From contig CM068320.1 of assembly GCA_034766995.1 (NCBI GenBank), positions 15,028,187 through 15,092,186 on the forward strand: a stretch of 64,000 bases of DNA. Direction: 5' to 3'. Source of the stretch: Acanthacorydalis orientalis. Taxonomy: Eukaryota > Arthropoda > Insecta > Megaloptera > Corydalidae. The position numbers were made by a program, and so were the translations under genes. The notes beneath the pieces were generated by a model. It saw only the letters and a program-made list of their open reading frames with translations, did not search any database and was not told where the DNA came from. Below are positions 36,153-48,016 of the stretch, piece by piece; positions within the stretch are counted from its first letter, which is position 1; each line of letters begins with the position of its first letter.

Positions 36153-37031
36153 TATATATATAATCAATTGTGAAACTAATATCACTACTTTCATCTACAA
36201 ATTAAAATGCCAATCATTATATAATTTTCTCAAATTATATAATGAATTAATACAGAATTGTTATTTTACAAATATCTGAAAATTATTACTTGGAATATTC
36301 TTAAATTTGTATTAATTTACCATTTTCCTACATGTATTTTAGTTGTATTCCCATTCACGACGCTTTTGCACATTTCGAACATTCGTTGATTGTCATACAA
36401 AACGATTTTTCGTTTAGAAATCAGTTAATCTCGAAGACGATCACGCTATAAACCTATAAATGTCATGAATAGAGTGAAGAAAATAAATACTTTAAATAAA
36501 TTAATAATTCTGTTATGTACAATAATTGAATTTTCTTTTAACAGATAATATTAATTTAATCTAAAACCGTACAACTTCGTTAGTTCATTTATAATATGTA
36601 TATTTTTAGAAACGTGGCCCATGCGATAAATCAACGTTACTAGAAAATATAGCCTACTCATTTCGGTTGAAGTATCGTGACAGTAATTAGTATTTATACA
36701 TCAAATACGAATGTAAGCATTTTGATAAAAGTAACATAATACTTCTCTAATATCATAAATAAAATTAAAACTAAGAAAAATAAAAGTGTATCAGTAAGAC
36801 ATTTTATGAACTGCACTGACCCCATTTTGAAAAATACTCGCATTTTTTTACGTTTTGTTATTTGTAATCATTAATAAACATCATTAATGTATGTTCGATT
36901 ACAATTTATATGAATTGAGTGTATCAGAAATAATAATTTCTGCAATCAGATATAACACAATTAATCACCAGTTTGAATTTAAAATTACAGTTTAAATGTT
37001 TCTTCAATAATAAAAATTATAACGTGTGAAT

Positions 37032-37330
37032 TAAGTATATTCTTGAATTTATTTAAAACACAACATGTATTATTATAAATTTATTACCTTTATAATATTT
37101 TGTATCAGATAAATATCGTTACAATTATTGTATTGTTTTCCGTAATCTATGTGAATCTCTAAATCTTCTAATAATAGTATAAAGGTGTTTATAATCAGTT
37201 ACACATATGGTATTAAATATTCTATATTATTGTTCTAATCGCATTGTTTATATTTACAGAATATCGTTTAAAATTCATTGACATTCAACTCTTTCATATT
37301 CAAAAAAAATAATATAATCTATATATACAT
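37032..37330 (+). repeat. Diverged tandem duplication, unit 1
   Basis: Matches 37478-37765 over its whole length: ACAACATGTATT..TTATAAATTTATTA, ATCAGATAAATATC, TATAAAGGTGTTTATAATCA, TTCTATATT, AATCGCAT.GTTTATATTT. Offset about 435-445 bp. Non-coding. Confidence 0.8.
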
Positions 37331-37477
37331 AATATATAAAAATGTTCCGTAAAATTTTAAAAAAATAGGTAAAATATTGTATAAAAAATTGAACAAAAAA
37401 TGTCTAGAGATTTTGTATTAAATTATTATTAACGATGACATCCGAAGTTACACGAACAGATATGATAATATCAGAGT

Positions 37478-37765
37478 TATATATCTTCTTGATTTTATTT
37501 CAAGACAACATGTATTGTTATAAATTTATTATCATGACAACATTCTATATCAGATAAATATCATTATAATCATTGTTTTATTCTCTGTAATCCATATCTC
37601 TTCATTATAATATAAAGGTGTTTATAATCAGATACACATAAAATATTAAACGTTCTATATTGTCGTTTTAATCGCATAGTTTATATTTAAAGTATACATT
37701 GTTTAAAATCCATTAAGACATTCAGCTCTTCCATTATCAAAGAAATAAAATAATCTATTTATATA
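37478..37765 (+). repeat. Diverged tandem duplication, unit 2
   Basis: Second unit of the duplication. It ends at the point where the 37766 mariner is inserted, so the insertion may have cut the second unit short. Confidence 0.8.
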
Positions 37766-38606
37766 TTAGTTTGGTGCAAAAATAATTGCGGTTTTTATCC
37801 TTTCAAGTTTGGCGTCGATTTTTATGGCTCGTTCTGTTACCTTCCATAAATTTAAATATAAAATTTAACTCGATTGTCAGATTTATTCTAAATTTTTTCT
37901 AAAAAAAAACCAACATCGTTTGATATTGCGTTAATTATTGCATAAATTGTAGTATTTCCCAATAATTTGGTTTGGTTAAACTTAAGAATGTGTATTTCAT
38001 TATACTTTACAATTGTTTTTTAAAGATTGATAAAACCTAATATTAATGATTTTAAATCCCAATTTATTTATAATTAAAATTTTTGACACACATCTGATTA
38101 TATTTTTTTATTATTTTAATATAAATTTTACGAATGAGACTATTCGAAAAATCCAAAAATCATTTCTTAATCATGTCTGGTTCCACTTCAATAATGGTTC
38201 TTAAATCAGTAATGTTTATATCTGAAGGACGTCCATAACCCTCATCATCATCAAGGCTTTCGTTTCCATAACGAAAATTTTGAAACCAGTGTTGAATTGT
38301 ACGTTCACTAATTGTGTCTTTGCCAGAAACACATTTGATATTTCGAGCAGTTTCTGTCGCTTTACGTTCCAATTTAAACTCGTGCAACAAAATCACGAGT
38401 ATTTGTTTTTTTCCATGACTAATTTAAGAGATTATATCCAACAATACTAAAAAATAGAAACAACAGAGATAAGCTGAAATCAGTTGTGCTAATTTCATTG
38501 TTTACAATGATATATCACATGACTATAACAAAAGATAACGTTAACTAGAAAAATCGGCGCCAAATTTAACATCATAAAAACCGCAATTAATTTTGCACCA
38601 ACATAA
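37766..38606 (-). mobile_element. Mariner deletion derivative, 841 bp
   Basis: Left end TTAGTTTGGTGCAAAAATAA, right end TAATTTTGCACCAACATAA, TA on both sides. Same family as the 4852 element: both share the right arm, including AAAAGATAACG and CGGCGCCAAA. The interior lacks the catalytic two thirds; about 300 bp near the left has no similarity to the transposase. Confidence 0.82.
38160..38396 (-). pseudogene. Mariner transposase N-terminal domain (truncated)
   Basis: A 78-codon minus-strand frame gives HEFKLERKATETARNIKCV, ISERTIQHWFQNFRYGNESL and DDEGYGRPSDI, which is the first helix-turn-helix and linker of a mariner transposase. It stops at the deletion boundary, so no catalytic residues remain. 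The colinear block in the 4852 element is more damaged. Confidence 0.75.
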
Positions 38607-39102
38607 TATTTTAAATATTTGTATAATTTGTGGATAAAAGTACTAATTGAAAACTAAAAGCATTAAATAATAACTAAAGTAAAAATACACACATTTGTAA
38701 AAAATTTCAAGTTTTCAATTCCATTTTGATTTTGTAAATATTTCAATAAAATGTATCATATAATATCATTCAATATTTTAATTTTATGTCATACTTTCAC
38801 TATCAACGAATTAAAAACTCAGATAATGTCATCCATTTTGTTTCGCATTACTTCTACACTGAATCATCAAAACATAAGTTAAACCACCGTTATAAATGAA
38901 AGGTATATGATATTAATACACAAACATCTATAAAGTTATAACATAGTTTATTATATTCATATATTAATTTCCGTAATAGAATTGACGCCTTGCAATAGTT
39001 CCTAACTCGTTTCATGTCTTTCCATTTACAGATAAATTTATGATAATATCAAAGTTGATTCTTTCACTAATTCATATGTATTTATACACATATGTTTAAC
39101 AT

Positions 39103-39165
<63 letters not shown>
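39103..39165. repeat. (CA)n(TA)n microsatellite
   Basis: Short CA start, then pure TA. Confidence 0.95.
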
Positions 39166-39168
<3 letters not shown>

Positions 39169-39374
39169 CAATAATATACAATCCATCGCATAATTGTAAA
39201 GTAGGTTTAGCATTGGTGAATCAATAATATTTTTACTTAAATGACGAACAAAATAGTTAAGAAAAGTTTTAAGTCAAAATCATTTAAAAAACATGATCTA
39301 TTTTTGAATCGCATACAACTCATCGTATTTTCACATTTGTCGTTATTCGTTTTCATCAAATCTTTTCTTAGTTT

Positions 39375-39379
<5 letters not shown>

Positions 39380-39435
<56 letters not shown>

Positions 39436-39448
39436 CTGTGTGTGTGTA
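39380..39448. repeat. (TA)n(TG)n microsatellite
   Basis: TA followed by a TG tract with one TCTG. Confidence 0.95.
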
Positions 39449-39923
39449 CATATAGTAAAACATAGATATATAAGAGTATATATGAATATTGTTTTAACTT
39501 AGAGAATAAACTAATAAATTATATATAAATACATTAAATTTATAGAAATATTTTTAGAAGGGTCTTTAAAAGGTATATAAGAAAAAATATTACTTTTATT
39601 AATTTTTTTCAGAATTTGAGGAAAATATACAATAACAAAATTGATATTCAAATTAGAAAAAAAATGTTTTTAATCGATTCAAACTAAAAACTCAAAACGT
39701 TTCATTAGCACATAAAAATAAAATGAAATTCGGTTTGCATTGATACAAATTATTCCAGGAAGCGTAAATTACTACAAATTATAATAATTTAAATCAAGAT
39801 TTAACTGATTTTCGAACACAAGGCTGTTGCACTTATGCACCGCAGCACGATATAAATAAACGAGTATTCGCCGTAAAGTTGAAAATAACTGTGTTGCTTG
39901 TGTTTATATTGAAGGAAGATACG

Positions 39924-40058
39924 ATGACACTTTTTGTTATTCGCTCGATTCGACTTTTTATTTTTTTAATAGTGCAGAGGTCACATATTTGTTTTGTACA
40001 GATTTTTGACTGTCGTGCAACATTTATTCGTATTTGTAAAAAATATGAAAGCGTTTAA
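39924..40058 (+). CDS. Candidate small ORF behind a TATA-like box
   Basis: A TATAAATA sequence at about 39851 lies about 70 nt before an ATG that opens 44 codons: MTLFVIRSIRLFIFLIVQRS then HICFVQIFDCRATF.. to TAA. The N-terminus is hydrophobic and could act as a signal peptide; three Cys follow. The local GC content is raised (39830-40020). No family is recognised and no introns are evident. Chance remains quite likely. Confidence 0.18.
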   Translation: MTLFVIRSIRLFIFLIVQRSHICFVQIFDCRATFIRICKKYESV

Positions 40059-40794
40059 TTTGAATAAATTATTTTTTCTGCTTTTTTTGCGATTAAAGTA
40101 TTTTTTTAATAATGGTTTTTGTATTGGTAAATTTCATTAGATCTAAAATATAAATTCGTACTTTTTATGCATAAAGATATTTAAAATACACTCATCTATA
40201 TTTTCTTCTAATCATTTATATCATTTAGTTTATTTCAAATAAAATAGTCAGTCAACTAAATTATAATTCTTATTATATCTACAAATGTAACTAAATATAA
40301 TATATGTCATTTAACCGAATTACTTTCCATAACTATAACACTTTCAAAATCATAATAATTTCCTTTGAAGTGAACACTGCAAACTATCGTTCTATTTAAC
40401 CTCATAAAAACGGAAATGTTTTATGTAATAATAAAACTAATCGCACTATAATAACTTAACAGATTTGAAAAACGAATAATTTTGTAATCGAATCATCTCG
40501 ATACACTTTATTGCATTATTTAGCAACAAAACAATCAGTTTTTCTGCTGAGATTGATGAATATCTGATTTAAATTCTAAACTTGTTACAAAATCGATTAT
40601 ATTGACTAGTCAGCTTTAAAATAGATATAAATTAGATTTTAAAATTAAATTAAATTGATTGAAATATTTCATCAAAAAAATAATACCTTTATAGGTCAGT
40701 AAAATTGAAAGAGAAAATATTATCTGACAATTATAAAAGAAGGTATCTCTACCAACACGATAGTGTAAATAATAGATAAATAATAAATCATTAA

Positions 40795-41425
40795 CCCTTT
40801 GGAGCCGTGGAGAGGGAAAGGGTGTTAAAACCTTTTAATAAATATTTTTCGATTAATTAGACATTCTTTTATCGTATACAAAATAAAAATTTTAAATTTG
40901 TCGATTATAAGAAAAAGTATGTTAATTCAGATTAGCCATCAGAATGTCACATCTATCTAAGATATCGTAAGAAAACATTGATAATATTTGAGAAAACATA
41001 AATCTCTTGATTGGAAACATATAACTGGAAGCGGAAGAATTGATTACAATTGAAAATTTGCAGAAATAACATTATTGTTAAATGTGAAATATTTTAAAAC
41101 AATCAAGCGTGCACAAACCGGTCACATCTTGTACCTGGACGTAGAGTCTCAAACATTTTTGTATGCTTTCCTCCAATGATGCACTTTTGGAAAAAAAAAC
41201 ATTATTCAACCCAATTTTCAATTTCATAATTTTTATAGATTTTCAAATGAAAAAAACGCGATTTTTCTGTTTTCGGTCGACCGTAATTTTTTTTAATGAA
41301 AGAAAGAGTTATAAATTTATTCTCAATAGATCTTTGAATATATCATCCAAAAGATACTGCTCTGAGACCATAGTTTCTTAGAAAAACATCAATGGATTCC
41401 TAGATTCACATCTGACTTCAAAGGA
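40795..41425. mobile_element. Possible non-autonomous piggyBac-type element
   Basis: TTAA at 40791-40794 is followed by CCCTTTGGAGCCGTGG. At the other end GACTTCAAAGGA is followed by TTAA at 41426-41429. The ends are short imperfect inverted repeats (CCCTTTGGAG versus TCCTTTGAAG). TTAA duplications plus CCCTTT ends are piggyBac hallmarks. The interior has no transposase. Confidence 0.45.
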
Positions 41426-41746
41426 TTAATAGAACCTTCATATTTAGTAATACTTGATTTAAGATGTTTTTATTCGACATAACATAAAAAAATTATTCAG
41501 TTACACTCAACTAATTATATAATCTTATTTATAGTGACTATCACAATAAAAAAATAAAATTTTATATTCATGTCACTCTATTGATAATTTAATATATCTT
41601 AAGTTTTGTATCTAAAAGAATTGTATAATATTTATTTCTTATTACTAAATATTATATAAAATCTCTTGTCATATATGTATCATTATATAAAAAATAAATA
41701 CTGTTTATATAATGTATCAATAGATTTTAAAAAATATTTATAACTA

Positions 41747-42143
41747 CAGTGATCCTTGTCGTACCGCCACAACTACGGAGCACTTTTGGGTTACGAGATG
41801 GAACGATCTGTAGAACAGAAACGCCCATCCGTCGTTCGTTATTCGGTGCCCCTTAATTACAATCAGATATCTATTGTAAAAGCAAGGGACAAATAGGTTT
41901 TTTGAAAATTTTCCTAGTAATCAAAGTCAAGATGTGATAGAAACACAGCAAGATGCTTACACTATCAGAAAAAAGCCTAGATCATAGGGAACTTATCCCA
42001 AGGCACGACTAGATAGGCACGATAGAGTCAATATCAGACAAAAACCAAAACTGAAAAACGAAAAAAAAAATTATAGTCAAAGCAAAGGAGGACGAAAAGT
42101 CATTGTTGCATTACCGCAGTTTGTGGCACGACAGGGAGCACTA
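41747..42143. mobile_element. pogo/Tigger-like MITE, 397 bp
   Basis: Left end CAGTGATCCTTGTCGTACCG. The right end reversed, TAGTGCTCCCTGTCGTGCCA, continues CAAACTGCGG against CAACTACGG on the left. TA lies on both sides. CAGTG.CCCTTGTCGTAC-type ends with TA duplication fit pogo/Tigger. No coding region. Confidence 0.65.
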
Positions 42144-42295
42144 TATAATAATTATTAGTATTTGTGTAGTTAAATTATGTACTGATACATAAAATCAAAA
42201 ATTCAACATATTTTATTAATTTATTTTATGATAATAATTAAATATATTAAATAAAATTTCTGTCTCAAGTCATATTACTTTCTTTTTATAAAACC

Positions 42296-42297
<2 letters not shown>

Positions 42298-42369
<72 letters not shown>
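42298..42369. repeat. (TA)n microsatellite
   Basis: Pure TA ending in AAGAGAGA. Confidence 0.95.
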
Positions 42370-42371
<2 letters not shown>

Positions 42372-42768
42372 AGAGATTACATGTATCAAACATTTCAGTT
42401 CAGTAATAATATACTATTTGTCTTGAATTATTCACTTCAATTATCATGGATAATAAATTCAGAATACAAAAATTTCAATAGACAATGCTAGTACACTGGA
42501 TATTATTATTTTCATATCGGCCGTTGTATATTTTTAAAATTCTTTATATTTATTTTTGGGATTAACGGTGAAATAACTTACGGATAAAAATATGATTCTA
42601 AAGAAAGTGTAAAAATAGGTTATGTTATTTTAAGACACACGTGCATCGAAAATACACACAATCGATCCATAATGGCAAAAATATTTCAAGTAGACACGAA
42701 TGTATTTACCTACTAAGTTTTAGCAAAACTATTCTTTTATTAATTTAGGTAAACTAAAAATAAAGTTC

Positions 42769-42769
<1 letters not shown>

Positions 42770-42802
<33 letters not shown>
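42770..42802. repeat. (TA)n microsatellite
   Basis: Pure TA. Confidence 0.9.
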
Positions 42803-42805
<3 letters not shown>

Positions 42806-43238
42806 TTTGAATTATGCATTTAATAAAATACTTGATTAATTTATAAATGACGAAACAAATTTATATAATTTTAATTAATTTAAAAATAGGCAGTTAAGAC
42901 GAAAATAACCAGAATTATAAATTATGAAACGTTCATAGATTGAGCTGAAAAATAGGACTTTGATACTATATTCTATTTATTACAAAACATAACTGGACCC
43001 TATGAACTTTTTAACATATATTAAATATTTAATGATTTTTATCAGTATTGTATAATTTATTTTTTTTATATTTTTGTTATTAACATAAAGAAACTTACAA
43101 AAATTATTAACTTATAAAGAATTATTATTTAGTATAGTACAATATCAAATAATGCTCTAAACGTTCGAATTAAACTTACAATGTTTACTTATATACATAT
43201 ATAGTTACTAATTAATAATATAAAATCCTCTGTTTTAA

Positions 43239-43792
43239 CCCTTTCGCCACAAACGGGACCTATGTGTCCCATAAAATGCAAAGGTATTGAAAAAAAATCA
43301 ACAGGCCGAACTTCTACGAATACTAGATTTTTATATAACGTTGTTGACTATTTACCTACAGAAGGTTTGAGTCGTCGTAGATGTTACCGTTGCGCCCTAA
43401 AAAAAATAGAAAAACGGACAAAAACTCTATGCACGTCTTGCAAAGTGCCATTGTGTAAAGATTGTTTCTTGCCACATCATACCAGATGAGATACTTATTT
43501 CTAGCAATAACTGATTGATTATTGACTATTTTTATTATATGTATACACATCTTTGTACTTATGTACTTTTTTTCAATAAAGTATACTCACTAAAATATGT
43601 TTGTTGTTACTATTGGGACAAATATGCCCAACTTAAACTATTGATGGGACATACGTATCCGTAATTCAAATTTGAAATCTAAAAATAAAAATCAATTTTT
43701 TTACCCAAAAATAGATTACTTAAGTAACTCCAATGATCATCAAACGAAACGGAAGTTTTAAAACTAAAAATATTTAATCCGCCGTGAAAGGG
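43239..43792 (+). mobile_element. piggyBac deletion derivative, 554 bp, TTAA-flanked
   Basis: Perfect TTAA target duplications (43235-43238 and 43793-43796) flank CCCTTTCGCCACAAACGGGA at left and GCCGTGAAAGGG at right. The reversed right end CCCTTTCACGGC pairs with the left end. The repeated TGGGAC motif (CGGGACCTATGTGTCCC, TTGGGACAAATATGCCC, TGGGACATACGTATCC) occurs in subterminal DNA on both sides. Only the C-terminal transposase segment remains. Confidence 0.85.
43262..43489 (+). pseudogene. piggyBac transposase C-terminal Cys-rich segment
   Basis: A 75-codon frame, uninterrupted, ends in a zinc-ligand-like tail: RRRCYRCALKK, then LCTSCKVPLCKDCFLPHHTR and TGA. The Cys/His pattern (C-x2-C ... 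C-x2-C-x4-C-x2-C ... H-H) is the piggyBac C-terminal domain. The DDD catalytic core is deleted, so this cannot transpose itself. The first codons derive from the left terminal repeat. A CAATAAA polyadenylation-type signal follows at about 43574. Confidence 0.7.
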
Positions 43793-44553
43793 TTAAAATG
43801 AAACTAATATACATCTTAATCGATTTTTATATTCACTGAGTCGAAATTGAAATACCTTAATTATTTTCGAGAAAAACTCTGTCAGAGTAAATAGTATGTC
43901 AGTGTATATTTTAATGAATCAGAATTTCAAATTCGAAATTATAAAATATGATAACCTTAAATAACGTACCTTACTACCTTGATATAGCGTTCTATTTGAA
44001 AAACATATTTACATTTTTCAATTAAAAAAGTTCTTCCTGTTGAAAAAATTGTTCCTTTAACACTTATTAAACTCAATTTATTTGAATAAGTATGAAACTA
44101 GAAATTTAATTGAATAAGAAACAAACTTTTTTCATAAAACAAAACAGGTTTTTTTATGATATAAGTTTCCACAGCTGAACAGAAATATTCTAAATTACTT
44201 TTCAAATATTCATATCAATACTTGATGTCCCATATATTATATAAATTATTTCCGAACAAATTAAATAAGATAATAAAGACACAAGTTAATAAATAAACTA
44301 TTTTATTATCAGTATAAACATTTGCATTAATGTTAAAGATAGTTAAAACATAAAATCATATTTGAAACTATAAAATAAAGATTCTTATTTTATAATCAGC
44401 AAACTGGTGTATTACATATTCTAAATTAATTTTTTCTCTAATATATGAATATTTTGAGAAACTATATACATATATTTATTGCCTAGGGTCACCTTTAATT
44501 AATAGACGGGCTTGTGCAGGTTTCAGCGCTGCATCGAAGTTTGATCAGCTCGT

Positions 44554-44556
44554 GTA

Positions 44557-44616
<60 letters not shown>

Positions 44617-44617
44617 A
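44554..44617. repeat. Compound (TG)n(TA)n(GA)n microsatellite
   Basis: Three tracts joined directly. Confidence 0.95.
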
Positions 44618-45036
44618 ACACTGATAAAATAAGAGCGAAATAGTGATGATGCATTAAAAATTAATTATTTATTTGATAAATATGACTTGTTAATTTTTCC
44701 CGAAATTAATTTTTGTTACTTAATTGATGAGATTGTCGTGTGTGATGTGAACTGTCAGTGAAATTATTCGTACAAGTGTATTGTCGTCAGAAACCATACA
44801 ACTATTAGTTATACGCAGTTCATCCACGTTTATGGTCACGTGGTATTCACAAATAGGAATAGCATGTTCTCAAACGTCAATTAACGATTTTAATCCGAGT
44901 ACCTCGTGCCAATCACCATTCACATGTGACATGTACATCCATTAAATAAATGCAAATGGTCACGAGTATTGACTTAATATTAATAAATAATCGTATACAA
45001 TGGGTTGGAGCTACATATACATAATCTGTCTATCTA

Positions 45037-45054
45037 TCTATATATACATTTATA

Positions 45055-45116
<62 letters not shown>
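45037..45116. repeat. (TA)n microsatellite
   Basis: TA with ATCTATCTA start and one TACA break. Confidence 0.95.
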
Positions 45117-45119
<3 letters not shown>

Positions 45120-45248
45120 GTTGAAACTAAACGGCATGTTAGTTATGAAATGCACGCAATCAAAATTTAAATTAACTTACACATTTTTTGATTTACATAT
45201 TCCTCAAACAAATAATAATTACTACGTTTCTCTCTTTTTATCTATCCT

Positions 45249-45403
<155 letters not shown>

Positions 45404-45602
45404 TACACTGTACTTGCTGAAATTAATATCCATTCACTGATATTTTTATTAGAATTATTTTATTTATTTGTTTGAAAATCTTTCTAATATGAAAAACTTA
45501 CTAACCATAAAAAATAACAGTCTTTATAATCTTTTTTCTTTCAATAAAAATCCGTATTCAAAAACCAAAAATGTGAACCTAATGTTACAAAATACAATAT
45601 TA

Positions 45603-46524
45603 CGAGGTCAGACAATTAAGTAATGCGACAAAATTCAAAAATCGAGTATATTTAAAAATTAAGGTACATCGCTGCGATCCCCTTCAAAGTAGTCCCCTCC
45701 CGCATCTATACACTTATTCCAGCGAGTTTTCCAGTTTTCGTAACAATTCTGGAACACTTCTTGTGGGACCTCGCCGAGTACCCTCGTCACAGATTCTTGG
45801 ATATCTTCAACGGAGTCAAAATGTCGACCTTTGACGAATTTTTTCATATGGGGGAATAGGAAAAAGTCGCAGGGTGACATGTCCGGTGAATAGGGCGGTT
45901 GTGGTAACGTTGCGATGCCTTTAGACGCCAAAAACTGAGAGACACTGAACGCACTGTGACAGGAAGCATTGTCGTGATGCAGAACCCAAGTCTTCGTGAT
46001 CTCTGGACGCACTCTGAGCACCCTTTTTCGTAATTTTTCGAGCACATTGCGGTAGAATACTTGATTTACGGTTTGTCCAGGTGGTACGAACTCTTTGTGA
46101 ACCACCCCTTTGCTGCCGAAGAAGCAAATCAACATGGTTTTCACTTTGGACTTACTCATTCTCGCCTTCTTTGGCCTTGGTGCTCCAGGGGACAGCCACT
46201 GTTGGCTTTGTCGTTTAGTTTCGGGGTCATATTGAAAGAACCAACTTTCATCACCAGTAATAACTCGATCGAGAAGAGTAGGATCACTTTCAACCTGCTC
46301 GAGACAATCTTGAGCGATGTTCATTCGGTGGGCTTCGTGACATGCACTACTCGCGCGTTGTTACAAAACACTAAACAGCTGGCGAAGAAATGATCGTACG
46401 AGGGTGGTCAAGGTCTCAATCGAGAGAGTAGGGACCTGCTATTACGGTGGCGGAGTTACAGGTTCGCAGTGTTACCACAGGCCGAGAAAAAAAATCGGTC
46501 GCATTACTTAATTGTCTGACTTCG
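45603..46524 (-). mobile_element. Mariner, 922 bp, clean ends, DNA-binding domain deleted
   Basis: The termini are near-perfect inverted repeats (CGAGGTCAGACAATTAAGTA at left, CGAAGTCAGACAATTAAGTA at right when reversed) with TA on each side. It is shorter than a full mariner because the region coding for the N-terminal helix-turn-helix pair is missing. The catalytic ORF is intact. This is the least decayed transposon in the window. Confidence 0.9.
45659..46324 (-). CDS. Mariner transposase catalytic domain, intact D,D34D
   Basis: An uninterrupted 221-codon frame. The catalytic aspartates are D25 in VITGDESWFF, D118 in VLHHDNASCH and D153 in SPCDFFLFP. The last two are separated by exactly 34 residues, the mariner spacing. 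The C-terminus (WKTRWNKCIDAGGDYFEG) is complete. A full mariner transposase is about 345 residues, so about 120 N-terminal residues, the DNA-binding part, are absent. The in-frame extension upstream (ASSACHEAHR) stops at a TAA soon after. The protein could fold as an RNase-H-like core but should not recognise its own ends. No host promoter is visible. Confidence 0.88.
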   Translation of the reverse strand: MNIAQDCLEQVESDPTLLDRVITGDESWFFQYDPETKRQSQQWLSPGAPRPKKARMSKSKVKTMLICFFGSKGVVHKEFVPPGQTVNQVFYRNVLEKLRKRVLRVRPEITKTWVLHHDNASCHSAFSVSQFLASKGIATLPQPPYSPDMSPCDFFLFPHMKKFVKGRHFDSVEDIQESVTRVLGEVPQEVFQNCYENWKTRWNKCIDAGGDYFEGDRSDVP

Positions 46525-46744
46525 TATATTGTCTTAATGATAGAAATAAGCTTGTGTAGATTTGAACAATAATATAAAATAGAAACATTTTATACTATCG
46601 TGGCACTCGATAACAAGAAACACTAGCAATCCTTTTCGAACCTTTCATCTGAAAGGAACAGTATAAGAAAATAAGTTATGATAAGAAGATATATGTCAGG
46701 TTTTATTTCAAACGCTCAAAGCGATGTCATAGGTAAATAGTGTA

Positions 46745-48016
46745 CGAGGGTCGTTTGATGAGTATGGTAAGAAAAGGTAAAAACAGTTTTTTGTAAAAAA
46801 TCGGTTTTATTTTCTCAACATAGTTTCCAATGAGAATCACACACTTGGTCCACCGAGTTACCAATTTTTTAATCCTATCGGAAAAGTAGCTTTTTTCAAA
46901 GTCTGCAAAATACGCATTGACGGCGGAGTAGACATTCTCATTCGACGAGAATTTCTTTCCATCAAGTCAAATTTTCAAGTTTGGAAAGGGGAAAAAATCG
47001 CTCGGGGCCAAGTCCTGAGAATAGGATGGATGAAGAATCAATTCAAAGCCTGATGCGTGCAATTTTGCCATTGAGACGGTCGATTTGTGGGACGGTGCGT
47101 TATCCTGGCGAAAGAGCACTTTTTTATGCACCAATCTTGGCCGATTTTGTTTTCTTTATTCTTTCAAACGGTCCAATAATGTTGCATAATAGGCTCCTGT
47201 TATCGTTTTTCCTTTCATTAAATAGTCGATCAGGATGATTCTTTGGAAATTCCAAAAAACAGTAGCCATCATCTTTCCAACCGACAAAATGGTCTTCGCC
47301 TTATTCAACACACTTTCACCAATCGTTGTCCACTGTTTTGATTGCTGTTTCAACTCAGGTGGGTAGTGATGGATCCATATTTCATTCACCGTGACGAATC
47401 GACGCAAAAAAGCTTGCAGATTCTGATAAAACATCGCCAAACACTGGGTTGAAATGTCCTTTCGTGTGCGTTTTTGGTCGAGAGTCAACAATCGCGGCAC
47501 CCATAGCGCACGCATTTTTTATGTACAATTTTTCGTGTACGATATTGTGCACTCACTCAATTGAGATGCCTACAGACTCATCAATGTCGCGCATTTTCGC
47601 TTGGTGATCTTCCATAACGATACCATGGATTTTTAAACAATATCCGTCGTGGTGACATCAACTGGACGTCCAGCCCACTTCATTTTCAGTGCATGTTCGG
47701 CCACGTTTAAACTCATTTATCCAGAAATAAACAATCTTCAACGCTGGTGTCTTCATGAACTTTATCTTGGTCTGGACGGCCGTCCATTTTTTCAAATAAA
47801 AATGTTGTATCACTGCACGGAACTCGTTTTTTTCCATTCTTGCGGCATCTGCTACAATGGTCGCTTCAAACATCTATAGAAAGTGAACAACGCATCGCAT
47901 CGGGCTGAAATTTCACCTATTCTAGTTTGAAAAGTGACACTTTATAACCGTGACGATACCAAATTAATGGTGGCGCCATCTCATAGAAATTTACCAAAAT
48001 TATCAAACGACCCTCG
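46745..48016 (-). mobile_element. Mariner, 1272 bp, full length, inactive
   Basis: Ends CGAGGGTCGTTTGATGAGTA at left and AATTATCAAACGACCCTCG at right, TA on each side. It lies 220 bp from the previous element, same orientation, but with different terminal repeats and a different transposase lineage. A lone relic of its terminal repeat is at 51250-51303. Confidence 0.88.
46800..47873 (-). pseudogene. Mariner transposase pseudogene
   Basis: Minus-strand blocks run from the N-terminus (ARMEKNEFRAVIQHFYLKKW; INEFKRGRTC) through FVTVNEIWIHHYPPELKQQS and ATVFWNFQRIILIDYLMKGK to the C-terminal FSSNENVYSAVNAYFADFEK. The first catalytic position is Asn (VTVNEIW) where family members have Asp. The second and third catalytic regions are broken by stops. 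Frameshifts separate the long open pieces (47658-47873, 47156-47515). Confidence 0.82.

Larger units (their letters stand above)
38607..40790. other. Intergenic AT-rich DNA
   Basis: Contains TA arrays at 39103-39165 and 39380-39448 and one weak gene candidate (39924-40058). Nothing else recognisable. Confidence 0.4.

Noticed and set aside
46061..46393. 110-codon plus-strand ORF inside the 922-bp mariner
   Set aside because: Antisense shadow of the intact transposase frame.
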